NCBI GenBank assembly: GCA_027943245.1
Contig: JANDJZ010000019.1
Location: 1-25,239, forward strand
Reading direction: 5' to 3'
Source: Acanthamoeba sp. SK_2022b
Taxonomy: Eukaryota; Discosea; Longamoebia; Acanthamoebidae
Length of the DNA: 25,239 nt
Under the pieces are notes generated by a model. It was not told where the DNA came from, ran no database searches, and worked only from the letters and a program-made list of their open reading frames with translations. Shown here in pieces: positions 8,961 to 19,024 of the stretch. The number at the start of each line of letters is the position of its first letter. Within the stretch, counting starts at the first letter, position 1. The translations under genes were made by a program, and so were the position numbers.

Positions 8961-9197
8961 GAACCTCTACCGGGAGGGTTCAGGCACTGCGGTGGCATGA
9001 CGTGGCGGTGGGAAAAAGGAAAGTCGACAGTATCGGGATCCTGGGCCGGAGATTAATTTCGAAGTGTGCATAAATTGAGCAAGTGCGAATTGACAAACAA
9101 GACGAAGAGGATTCAACCATCGATTCGAGCAGTGGCCAGCGAATTACTCGCCAAGAACAGCCAACGTCTTCCAGCAGCAGCAGCAGCAGCAGCAGAA
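8961..9197. promoter_or_regulatory. CK2 alpha upstream region
   Basis: About 240 bases between the transposon-like element and the CK2 start. It becomes less GC-rich towards the gene and ends in an (AGC)n run at 9174-9195 just before the ATG. The CK2 frame is open upstream to an ATG at 9066, so part of this may be translated. No core promoter motif can be called. Confidence 0.4.
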
Positions 9198-10386
9198 ATG
9201 TGGAAACTACCAGCCACGAATTCGGCGCGACACAGGAATCGCAATCGAACGGTTAAGAGTAGGGCTAGGGTGTATGCTGATGTGAATCAACATCGGCCGA
9301 GGGAGTATTGGAATTACGAAGCGCTCAACGTACAGTGGGGGTTCGTATCCCCCCAATCCCAATGTACGCTGCCATTCGCTCCCGCCTGACGAACTTACCA
9401 CTCTCTATATATATAGGGATCAGGATGACTACGAGGTGATTCGAAAGGTCGGCAGAGGCAAGTACAGCGAGGTGTTCGAGGGACTCAACTCAGTAACATC
9501 AGAGAAATGCATCGTGAAAATCCTCAAACCCGTGAAAAAGAAGAAGATCAGGCGCGAGATCAAGATCCTACAGAACCTATGCGGTGGCCCCAACATCGTC
9601 AAACTCATGGACGTAGTGCGCGATCCTCATTCAAAAACGCCAAGTCTCATCTTCGAGTGCGTCAACAACACCGACTTCAAGATTTTGTACCCCACGCTCA
9701 GTGACTACGACGTCCGTTACTACATCTATGAGCTCCTCAAGGTAAGCCTACAAGCCCTTCACCTCCTCCTCCTCCTCCTCCTCCTCCCATTCTCTGCTCT
9801 TTCTAAGTGGGGCTGGCCGCTTGAACGCTGCGGTCTCTGTGGCAGGCGCTGGACTACGCCCATTCGAACGGCATCATGCACAGGGACGTCAAGCCGCACA
9901 ACGTGATGATCGACCACTCCAAGCGGAAGCTGCGTCTCATAGACTGGGGCCTGGCCGAGTTCTACCACCCGGAGCAGGAGTACAACGTGCGCGTCGCCTC
10001 GCGCTACTTCAAGGGTCCCGAGCTGCTCGTCGACCTCCAAGACTACGACTATAGTCTCGACATGTGGAGTCTCGGCTGCATGTTTGCCGGCATGGTACAA
10101 CTGCACTCGCGCGCACACGCAGGCGCGCGCGCACACTCACCCTACCTATGTGCCGCCTTTCAGATCTTCCGCAAGGAGCCCTTCTTCCACGGGCACGACA
10201 ACCAGGACCAGCTGGTCAAGATAGCGAAGGTGCTGGGGACGGAGGGGCTCTACGCCTACCTTGACAAGTACACCATCATGCTCGACCCCCATTTCCAATC
10301 GATGATTGGAAGGTACATGTCGCCTGCTAGTATCTCGCATCAGCAGCATAGCTGGGTTCTCGACGCGAGATAAACTAAACCACGGC

Positions 10387-10439
<53 letters not shown>

Positions 10440-10649
10440 CACACCCTCACCCACGCACACGCACACGGACGCAGACATTCACGGAAACCGTGGAAGAAGT
10501 TTATCACCAACGAGAACAAGCACCTGGCGGTGCCAGAGGCGATCGACTTCCTGGACAAGCTGCTGCGCTACGACCATCAAACGCGCCTCACGGCCAAGGA
10601 GGCCATGAACCACCCCTACTTCTACCCCGTTCGGGAAGCCAGCGTGTAA
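9198..10649 (+). CDS. Casein kinase 2 catalytic subunit alpha
   Basis: Five exons (9198-9340, 9417-9741, 9846-10094, 10164-10312, 10475-10649) give 346 residues, close to the family length. CK2 alpha is an acidophilic Ser/Thr kinase acting in nucleus and cytoplasm with a beta-subunit dimer. Visible landmarks are the N-terminal [18 protein letters not shown] segment unique to CK2, the Gly-rich loop [12 protein letters not shown], the basic stretch [15 protein letters not shown], the catalytic loop [13 protein letters not shown] instead of DFG as CK2 requires, and [15 protein letters not shown]. The C-lobe ends [12 protein letters not shown]. The ATG at 9198 was chosen because it gives a normal-length N-terminus; an in-frame ATG at 9066 would add 44 residues. 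Intron 4 holds a (CA)n tract. Confidence 0.97.
10387..10440. repeat. (CA)n microsatellite in CK2 alpha intron 4
   Basis: About 25 CA units occupy the centre of the intron between 10312 and 10475. They produce the His/Thr and Cys/Val runs seen in non-coding frames. Confidence 0.97.
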
Positions 10650-11179
10650 ATTACATCCCCACACCGACGCGACCACCCCCGCTGCTGCTCTGAGGCCAGA
10701 GGCAGATCTGTGCATACAAAACCCAAACAACAAGAGAGAAAACACGTGATTCCAAAGGGTGGCTCTTGGCGCGTTTAACTCAGGGTGAGCCTTGGGGTTC
10801 GAGAAGTGGTACGTTGTATGTCCTCGATCAGCCCAGCCACGTCTTCGGCGACATTGCGATCCATGCTTGTCTGGGCGTGCTTTCTCCGCAGGGTCCTGCG
10901 GCTCATGGCCGGCCGTTTTTGAGTGAAGAAGACCACAGATGCGCCATCTGTCCTCTGGGCACAAAACAAAAGACCTTTAAGGACTTTCTAGAATATATTC
11001 CAAGAAATCAGCTGAAGGACAAGCAAACAAAAAGCAACTGCCGCGAAATTCATTTCTCGAATTTTGGTGAACAGCGCAGGCCGAGAGCCAGGCACCCCAA
11101 GCTGAAGCGAAGAAGGATAGACGCAGTGGGCGAAGAAGAGGAGGCGAGCGTTGTTCTCACTAAGCTCACCACGTCAAGC
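10650..11179. other. Intergenic region between CK2 alpha and the BTB gene, possible small ORF
   Basis: About 530 bases. The plus strand is open from 10766 in frame with the downstream gene but reads without family features. The minus strand carries a short frame, MSRRTLRRKHAQTSMDRN... ending RTPRLTLS at about 10775, which looks protein-like and could be a small gene or a terminal exon. I cannot support it further. The rest probably holds the CK2 3' end and the next gene's promoter. Confidence 0.35.
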
Positions 11180-13494
11180 ATGCAGGCACGCGGCAGCAGC
11201 GCAATAACCCAATTCGTGGCCGTCACCGGGGCCGACGAGAGCACAGCCAAGTACTACCTCGAAGCCAACGGCTACGACCTAGAGGTTCTTCTTTTACCCC
11301 TACCTCTCTATATTCCCCGGGGTGTGATTCTTATGCTTCTTCGCGCGTGTTGCAGAAAGCGACAGTTCTGTTCTTCGACTCGGGTGGAGTACGCATACCT
11401 CGCTTCCTCTTCTTTTGCGTTTTTATTGATATATAATTTGACTAATTCGGGGGGGGGGTTGGCCGTGTCGGCAGGCGGCAGTGGCGCCAGGGGCAGGGCC
11501 CGATACGCAGAATCGGGGGGCCACGGACGAGGACACGGGAGCAACGGCGAAGAACGTGGGACTCGAGTTCGATGCACAGGCCTACGGCGAACAGCTGCAG
11601 CGCACCTTCTCCGTGCTCCTCGAGGGCCCGCATGCGCACACCTTCAGCGACGTCACCCTCATCGTCCACGGCGAGAAGGTGAGATATCAGCCCTATCCGT
11701 TATCATTGAACAGCGCACACTGCATCTCGTGCGTGCGTGCTTGTTGCTGACGCGCGCGTAAACGTTTGTGGTGTCGCTGCAGGTGCCAGCGCACCGTGTG
11801 ATCTTGAGCGCATGGAGTCCGGTGCTGCGGGAACACCTTCTGGCCAACGCCGACAAGCGGGAGGTGGAGCTTCAGCTACCCCACCTGGAGCACAGCATTC
11901 CCGTTTTCAAGCAGGTGCTGCGTTACATCTACACGGGCTGCACCGAGCTCTCCAAAGAGATTGCTGTGCCCCTGCTGGTATGAGTCGTATCCGATCTCTC
12001 TCTCTCTCTCTCTCTCTCCTGGACGCAACTCATGAGTTGAAGGCTCAGAAGTGCAGAACCCTTGAGTGTTCTCATTTTACGTTCTCGCTTTCTTTCCGCC
12101 CTCTCCTTGATACAGGAGCTGTCCAACCAGCTGCAGATGCAGAGCCTCAAGGATAAGGCCAGCGAGTTCATCTTCGTAGCCGAACAGAAGAAGGACATCG
12201 GCGCCTTGCTGGTACATACCGGCCACGCTCCGCTTTGCCGTGTCCTGCCCCTTATCAGCGTGTCAACCAGAGAGAGAGAGAGAGAGAGAGTAAACCTGTG
12301 ACTGCGTGATGTGCAGGACCTGGCTAAAAGATACGAGGCCAAGCATCTAGAGAAACGTTGCGCGGCCCATCTCGGTACCGCGCAATCACCTGTGCATTGC
12401 TGCTGCACTGCTGCTACAGTAGAGGATCGCTAAAACGTTTCCCCTCCCCAGCCGACCGGTTCGAGGATTGTCTGCGCAACGACAGTCTCATGGGTCTGCC
12501 CGTGAGCACGTGGCAGGAGCTACTGCAGAGGGACGACATCAAGGTGTCCAACGAGGAGGACGTCTTCAAGGCCGTCCTCAAATACGCGCAGGCCAACCCC
12601 ATCGCCAAGGAAGACACCCTCAAGACACTGCTGCCCCTCGTCAGGTGCTGAATCCTTCTCGCAACAGGCCCCACCGCTGGAGGTCTCGCTCGCTAACAGG
12701 GCTCTGGTGTTTCGTCGCGATGTAGGTTCGAGCTGCTCCCGAATCGGTTCCTGGTGGAGGAGGTGGACCTCAACCCGGAGTTGAAGGATCTGGCGTTCGT
12801 GCATGCGCTGGTGCACGAGGCCTATCGCCAGAAGCTCTACCAACAGACCGGCGGCGGGCCGCCACCAACTCGACGGCTCGGCCGTGGCTCGGGCAACGCG
12901 GCCTGGAGCGGCACCCTCGTGTCGCCCGGCATCGAGGTGCTCGAGAGCGGCAAGACCGTACGACACACGGGTGCGGGCAAGGGCAACACACAGTCATGGC
13001 AGTCGATAGCTCTCGACTTGTGGATCTCTTCGGGTGTCCACGTCTTCAAGTTCAGCATCGACAAGAACCTCTCCAACTGGCTCTTTGTTGGAGTCGTTGC
13101 GCGATCGTGGGAAGGCTACAACGACACCGGCAACGGCTACGTGGGGCACTACCACGACAGCTGGGGCTTCGGCTCATACACGGGCTGGGGCCGCGCCCAC
13201 GCCAGCAAGAACTCGGCCTATGGTACACCCAATGCGCACACACTCCCACTTTCCCTACTACTACCTCTTCAGCCTCCTGTGGCGACGCGCACTTCAACTG
13301 ACGTCGGAGAGGTGGGTACAGGCGGAAGCTTCAAAACGGGCGACGTGGTGGAGATGACGGTGAACATGGACAGCCGGACGATCTCGTACGCGGTCAACGG
13401 CGAAAACCTGGGCGTTTGCCACAAGAACATAGCGGCCGAGGTTTGCCCGGCAGTCACGCTCTACAAGAAGGGCGATCAGATTACGCTGGCCTGA
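11180..13494 (+). CDS. UBA-like, BTB, BACK and SPRY domain protein
   Basis: Nine exons (11180-11284, 11356-11388, 11475-11678, 11783-11977, 12116-12211, 12317-12374, 12452-12644, 12726-13222, 13310-13494) sum to 521 residues. Residues about 5-45 resemble the UBA-like domain of p47/FAF1-type proteins (AITQFVAVTGADESTAKYYL, then KATVLFFDSGG). A BTB domain follows (HTFSDVTLIVHGEK, VPAHRVILSAWSPVLREHL), then a BACK-type helical region (FEDCLRNDSLMGLPVSTW, EDVFKAVLKYAQANP). The C-terminus is SPRY/B30.2-like (WSGTLVSPGIEVL, YVGHYHDSWGFGSYTG, GDVVEMTVNMDSRTISYAVN). BTB-BACK proteins usually serve cullin-3 ubiquitin ligases. Here SPRY would be the substrate arm and the UBA-like domain would bind ubiquitin or a partner; that role is inference. 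An upstream in-frame start is possible. Confidence 0.9.
11995..12018. repeat. (CT)n tract in intron 4 of the BTB gene
   Basis: About 12 CT units close to the 5' end of the intron following 11977. They are complementary to the (GA)n tract in the next intron. Confidence 0.95.
12270..12290. repeat. (GA)n tract in intron 5 of the BTB gene
   Basis: About 10 AG units near the 3' end of the intron preceding the exon at 12317. With the (CT)n tract of the previous intron it brackets the 96-nt exon 12116-12211. Confidence 0.95.
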
Positions 13495-14108
13495 ACATTT
13501 GTGCTCATCCCACGACAGACTCTCCACTAAAGCGCAACAGCTTATGGCGCGCAAAGGCGTTGCTTTGTCTGCGGCACGAGGCCTTGCATCACCGTCCTTG
13601 GGTGTAGTGCCTGAACCAGAATGGATGGAATATGTGAAGCGTTCATGTGTGTGCATGATGTGCGTGGGGGGGCTTGCGGGGATGGACAACATCCTCACCC
13701 TCATTCTCCTGACAACCTCGCAAGGATCACAACGACGAGGGCTTGCCGGCGCAGGAGAAGAAGGTCCAGTTGGCCGAGTGCCTGCGCGCTGGGAAGCACG
13801 GCCTAGGGCCAGCGCCGCATCCAGATCAAGGTAGTCCACAGCTACGTGATCTCACGCAAGAGTGAGTTGAGTGATGGTGTTGGCCGATTAAACTCTCTGT
13901 ACTTGAGAGCTGTCGTTTTTGCTTTGATCTAATGCTCACCGTCGTCGGCATGCACAGCTTTCTCTCCGCTGGCTCCCATGTGTGTGATGTCTGTGCTGCT
14001 CGCGCCTGTCCTCCCTGCTCTCCCTCCTAGGTAGATCTTCGAAGCGCTTCCGTTTGTAGCCCCGTGACACTCGAGCCTCGCCAGTCTGCGTTGGGGATCA
14101 ACACAAAT
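13495..14108. other. Convergent intergenic region with a possible coding remnant
   Basis: About 610 bases between the 3' ends of the BTB and F-box genes. At 13719-13864 the plus strand reads KDHNDEGLPAQEKKVQLAEC in one frame; after a one-base shift near 13805 it reads RRIQIKVVHSYVISRK. The composition is like that of host exons, so this may be the remains of a gene or an exon of an unrecognised one. Elsewhere I see nothing to annotate. Confidence 0.3.
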
Positions 14109-15765
14109 TTAATTTAGAATAAAAAGAAAGTAAAGAAGACACTGAGGTGGGGCAGAGAGCACCTTCTTGGGCTGCTTTTCCCACAGGGACACGCTATAAT
14201 CTTGCCCTCCGGTCACGAATGCTTGGATTGATGGGCTATCGAGACAGAATAGCGCCGAGGAATGTGGCCACTTGGCGGAACACGTCCAGTCGCGCGGGTC
14301 CCACACCCTGAAAAGTCAAGAAACCATTTGCGTTGAGCTGAAGAGCACGAGGCTCTCTTAGAGCTTGTCTTTCTCCAGTGGGGTATCCCATACCGCACAC
14401 AATTGTCGCCGTCGGTGCTGCTGAGCAGTTTGGTGCCATCGTATACCGAGTAACGTACCGTGTTGTTGCTAGCCAGATTACGCAGCAGCGCTGTAGGCTG
14501 GCCATCTTGTCGATCTCCCTGTTCGGTATCCACCAATATCAGCAGAGTGACAAAGGCTTGATGCACAACGAAGCGTTGCGGGCGCACCGCTTTGCGCAAG
14601 TCCCATACGAAGAGCTCGCCTTTGGGTGCCCGAGATGACGTCACCGCTATCGTGTCCCGCAGGCTGACCGCATTAATGGCGGCTGAGTGGCCCGTCAGCT
14701 TGGCGGGTAGCACCGACCGGGGAGCTCGCGGATCGCACAGCTTGACCATTGCGTCATCACCGCCACTAGCAAGCAGTTGCCCAGACTCGTCGACCGCGAG
14801 GGATGTCACGGCGCCGTCGTGGCCGGAGAGGATCGACACTGAAGGCGCCTTCATGGCCGCCGCTATCGCACTGACGCTGTAGACGAAGACAAGGCCATGC
14901 GACCCTCCCGTATAGAGGGTATCGCCACGTAGCTGCAGCGCCAGGACGTGGCCTGCGTGCTGCACGGTATTGGCGGTACCGCTCTCGAGATTATACATTC
15001 TGTTCAACCAGGCACAGGAACAGGTCGGTGGCGCCCAGATGAGAGGGCCGCCAAGAAAGTTGGAACGCACTGGAGGGTGCGGTCGAGTGATCCGCTGACC
15101 ATGGCGTGAGTGCGGTCGTCATAGCGGAGGCAGGTCACGGCGCCCTTGTGTCTAGCAAAGGTGTAGCGGCACTCGCCCGTGTCCCTAGCCCACACTGCTC
15201 GACCACGCCAAAGACCTGAGCATCAGTTTCGCAAGTACTTAGCGTAGCGGGCTATGCCACGAGGCCCCACCTTTGAGGCGGCCATCCAGTGCTCCGCTGA
15301 TGACGTAGCGCGAAAGTAGCTGCACAGCCCTAACCGATCCTGTACCGCCGATTACCTCCGAGAGTTTCAGTTGCACCGCATGCGCGTGGACGTCAGGAAG
15401 TTTACGCCACCTTGATGGCCGTCAAGCCGTCGCTGCCGCCAGCGCCCTCCCGCAGCGCATCGCCACTTGCCGGCGGCCCACCCTTTCATGCACTCCCACC
15501 GCCAGTCTGTGACTTCCAGTCCGGTCACACACACAGCACGTACACTGGCAGGGGCGGCGGCGGTGGTGGTGGTGGTAAGTGGGCGACGTGACTGGTGGAG
15601 GCGCCGCCAGAGGGTCTGGTGAGAGAAGAGCGTCCGGAACGTCCGGTTAACGCTCGCCAGGCGCACCCACTCTCGGGGCCCCAGATGCATGGCCACCTCC
15701 ACGACCACCTCCGGCGGCAGGCTCGCCAGACCCAGGCAGGTCTGGTGCTCGGCGCGATAGTTCAT
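14109..15765 (-). CDS. F-box and WD40 repeat protein
   Basis: Five exons on the minus strand (15765-15411, 15339-15271, 15194-15071, 14999-14394, 14307-14109) give 450 residues. The N-terminus has an F-box (LASLPPEVVVEVAMHLGP followed by WVRLASVNRTFRTLF). WD40 units follow, for example GSVRAVQLLSRYVISGALDG, GAVTCLRYDD ending SGSLDRTL, GHDGAVTSLAVDESGQLLAS, GHSAAINAVSL ending LFVWDL, and SSTDGDNCVRVWD. About seven can be counted, enough for one propeller. Such proteins are substrate receptors of SCF (Skp1-cullin-F-box) ubiquitin ligases, with the propeller binding the substrate. The start at 15765 puts the F-box near residue 15; an upstream in-frame start at 15927 is less likely. The gene is divergent from the acyl-CoA dehydrogenase gene. 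Confidence 0.92.
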
Positions 15766-15958
15766 TCGAAAACAAGAAAGAAAACTATCGATGATGCAAA
15801 AGAAAAATGCTCCTGCAATGGGCGCGTTTCCTGCCTCGCGTAGAGTTTCCTTGGTTGTTGGTCCTGTTTCGCGCCAAACACGCAAACAGAAACCAACAAC
15901 AAATGGTACATACCATCGTCTGGGCACGGTTCATGGTGTAGTTGACTGACAAAGCGCG
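15766..15958. promoter_or_regulatory. Divergent promoter region of the F-box/WD40 and acyl-CoA dehydrogenase genes
   Basis: Only 193 bases separate the two start codons, so both promoters and 5' leaders must lie or overlap here. The stretch is less GC-rich than the flanking exons. I see no TATA box that can be called with confidence. Confidence 0.55.
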
Positions 15959-17918
15959 ATGGCCCAGGCGGCGTTCGACATGTCTGCTCGTGGCAAGGAG
16001 CTGCAGGATCGTGTACGGGCGTTCATGGAGGCGCACGTGTACCCAAACGAGCGAAAGATTCTTGAGGAGATGAACCAACCGAGCCTCCCGTGGACTCCTA
16101 GCCCCACACTCGAGACTCTAAAGCAGAAAGCCAAGGCACGCACCCCTCCTTTTTCCCCCTATTTTATTCACAACGGCCCTCGCTGTGGGTGTTGTTGAGA
16201 CAGGCGGAAGGGTTGTGGAACCTGTTCCTGCCTGAGTCCCAATACGGCGCCGGATTGACCAACCTCGAGTACGCTCCGTTATGTGAGATCATGGGCCGCA
16301 GCTTCTTTGCTCCCGAAGTCTTCAACTGCAGCGCTCCCGACACGGTGCTCGCCACTTTCCTCAGAAGAGCGCACCATCATCTGATATATCGTTGGGCTCA
16401 CCAAATGCCTGTGACGCGTGCAGGGCAATATGGAGGTTCTGGTGCGATATGGCTCCGCTGAGCAGAAGCAGAAGTGGCTGATACCGCTGCTGAATGGCGA
16501 GATCCGCAGCGGATTCGCGATGACTGAACCCGACACGGTGCCAAGATCTCTGTTCAATTCGTGTGACCGTGGCAGCTTACAAACTATTTAAGACCCTTTT
16601 TTGCTGAACTTCCGGTTTTTTCAAGGCTTCGTCGGACGCCACCAACGTCTCGACCTTGATCAAGCGGCAAGGAGATTCCTATGTAATCAACGGCAAGAAG
16701 TGGTGGACTTCTGGGGCCGGCGACCCTCGCTGCAAGCTTTTGATCTTGATGGTAGGATAGCCACCACGCGTCGCCCATCACCTGCGATTGGCTGTTTGAC
16801 TGTTGACCGGGCGCCTCCTCATCAGGGAAAGACCGATACCTCAGCGCCCACGCACAAACAGCAGTCGATGATCCTCGTGCCCATGGACACTCCCGGTAAG
16901 GCCAATAGCCCAGCCACGCGTTTGACTATAGTTTTTGCCTACTGACTGGGGAGTCGCTGTAGGAGTCAAGATCCAGCGTTTCCTCCCGGTATATGGTTAC
17001 AACGATGCCCCGCATGGACACATGGAGATTCATTTTGAGGTACATCCCCTTTGTCTGCTGTGAGCGCTTCAGCTCCTGCTCAATGCATCGGTTTGGCGAG
17101 GTCAGAATGTGCGTGTACCGGCCAGTAATATCCTGTTGGGTGAAGGCCGCGGGTTTGAAATTGCTCAAGGCCGCCTCGGACCTGGTCGCATCCACCATTG
17201 TATGAGGACCATTGGTACAGCTTTCGAGCCGTTAAGAACGGATGCTGTGGCAAAAGTACTTCATAATGATACAAAATTGACCATACAAAATCAGGTATGG
17301 CGGAGCGTTGCTTGGAGCTGATGGTGGCTCGAGTCACATCGCGCACTGCTTTCGGCAAGCTGCTGGCGCAACAGGGCTCCATCCTGCAAGACATCGCCAT
17401 GTCCCGGACTGAGATCGAGCAGTCCCGCCTTCTGACCCTCAAGGCCGCCCACATGTGCGTTCTCGCCCCTCGACGCCATGTGACCCGCACTGCGTCCCAC
17501 ACACGCGTTCATAGGATGGACACGGTTGGCAACAAGGGCGCAAGAGATTACATTGCGATGATCAAGGTGGTCGCCCCGAGCATGGCACTCCGCGTGATCG
17601 ACCGCGCTGTGCAGGCTCACGGCGCTGCCGGTATGCGGGCTATCTACGCCCATTGAAGTATTCTTGTCATTCCCTAACATTGTGCTCACGTGGGTACAGG
17701 TGTCAGTGATGACTTCATTCTGGCGCGTGCTTGGGCCAACATCCGTACACTTCGCATTGCCGGTACATCTTCTTGGTTGACATGTCGGTTTTTCTCCTCT
17801 CTCGAGCGCATGAAGTTGACCTCGCCACCCACCACCTCGAATGCTAGATGGACCTGACGAAGTGCACCTGCGCACGATCGGGCAGCTGGAGTTGAAGAAG
17901 GGCAAGGCCAAGTTGTAA
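15959..17918 (+). CDS. Acyl-CoA dehydrogenase (ACAD10/11-like)
   Basis: Eleven short exons (15959-16135, 16204-16344, 16424-16537, 16626-16751, 16826-16895, 16963-17039, 17106-17214, 17295-17454, 17515-17630, 17700-17762, 17848-17918) sum to 407 residues, the usual length. The enzyme makes the trans-2 double bond in acyl-CoA using FAD, in mitochondria or peroxisomes. Seen in order are [20 protein letters not shown], the flavin/substrate segment GFAMTEPD followed by [25 protein letters not shown], the mid-domain [30 protein letters not shown], and the C-terminal [16 protein letters not shown] helix with RIADGPDEVH. The RIADGPDEVH ending and the DPRCK segment favour the ACAD10/11 group. No clear N-terminal targeting peptide is seen. 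Intron 1 appears to be GC-AG. Confidence 0.95.
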
Positions 17919-18061
17919 ATGGGCCATTCACTGGCGCCACAGGGGGGGGGGGCGCAGCCCCGCACAGGCCCAGTAAAAGGTTGCAGCGTCGCCGAGGAAT
18001 TCTCGCACCTCTTTGGGCGGCTTTTGTTGTAGAAACCGGACCTTCTGCGGAAGCACACCCG

Positions 18062-18110
18062 ACAAGCCTCGCCGGACAAGGGTAGGTTGTTTCCGGACAA
18101 GGGTAGGTTG
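18062..18110 (+). repeat. Short direct repeat, two units
   Basis: The unit CCGGACAAGGGTAGGTTGT occurs twice in tandem, with a third partial match just upstream. It lies in the 256-base gap between the acyl-CoA dehydrogenase gene and the next gene. Function is unknown. Confidence 0.85.
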
Positions 18111-18174
18111 TGCGATCCAGTCCAACAGGGGGGAGGCAGTTTATGTTCGACTGCAACGCTCCCACACTCACACA

Positions 18175-18854
18175 ATGGAGAGTTCACCACTAGCAGATAG
18201 CACCAATCGGCCGCCCCTACCTAGTATGTTTCCCGAGCTTTTACTGAAGCAGGTTTCGGTCTCTGCTCACCAGCTTTTACTTGATGAGGATAGAGGACTT
18301 CCCCGCCCTTGCGGAGCCAGGCCAGAGCAGGGTAGCGTTCGCTTGCCCCCCCCCCCCCGAGAACATGACTGGGCAGCTGGACTTCTCATCCACAATCACA
18401 GGTACAATTGTTGCGGCAGCGGTTTGAGCAGGCAGCCGCGCAGCAGACCACTGTCCCAGCGCGCGCCCGATCAAACTGGCCGGATGACTTCAAGCGGGTG
18501 GACGTGCGATCCCTACGGCAACGTCTCTTTGCTGCCGAGCCTGACTCTCGTGGTCGGCACCCATCTAGCAATCCGCCTGACCTATGGACTCGCAACCAGC
18601 ACGCAACCTACAATGATCAGCAGCAGCATGAAGAAAGGGTCCAGGAACGTCCTCTTGAACCACTGCCGAGGGAGGAGTTGGGCGAGGGGCAGCGTCCTCC
18701 CGAACTACCTCCAAGAGAGAAAGATAACGACGAAGAGATGATCTCCGACGCGGAACTCTCGTCCCTGGCCCATACGCTCAAGGCACTGGGTCTGACCTCT
18801 GGTTCACCATCATCAGCAACGCGCCGACAACCAACCCCCGGGTGGGCGCACTGA
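18175..18854 (+). CDS. Hypothetical disordered protein (three exons)
   Basis: Exons 18175-18223, 18294-18331 and 18402-18854 join in frame to 179 residues. The protein starts MESSPLADSTNRPPLPKDFP and is largely polar. A possible helix (VQLLRQRFEQAAAQQ) and a WPDDFKRVDVRSLRQRLF segment are the only structured-looking parts, and a final DAELSSLAHTLKALGL helix precedes the end. A C-rich tract lies in intron 2. I do not recognise the family. The introns suggest a host gene rather than part of the viral block that follows. The exon model is my inference; only the last exon is a long open frame. Confidence 0.5.
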
Positions 18855-19024
18855 CCACCAAGCCTGCGAAAACACAACAAAGCGACGTCTCCCCAGAATA
18901 TTGTGAAAAAAACACACAACAGAGAGAGAGAGAGAATAGGCGCGTGCATACTTGAATGGGAAAGGGGTGATGGTTAAGATTTTTATATCTCAGACTAGTC
19001 GGTTAGTGACTCATAGCATCCGAA

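Noticed and set aside
6300..9060. Terminal inverted repeats of the transposon-like element
   Set aside because: I compared sequence near both presumed ends by eye and found no convincing inverted match or target-site duplication.
15766..15927. Upstream extension of the F-box protein to an in-frame ATG at 15927
   Set aside because: The added residues are Cys/Phe-rich and unlike F-box N-termini, and the extension would nearly fill the divergent promoter.
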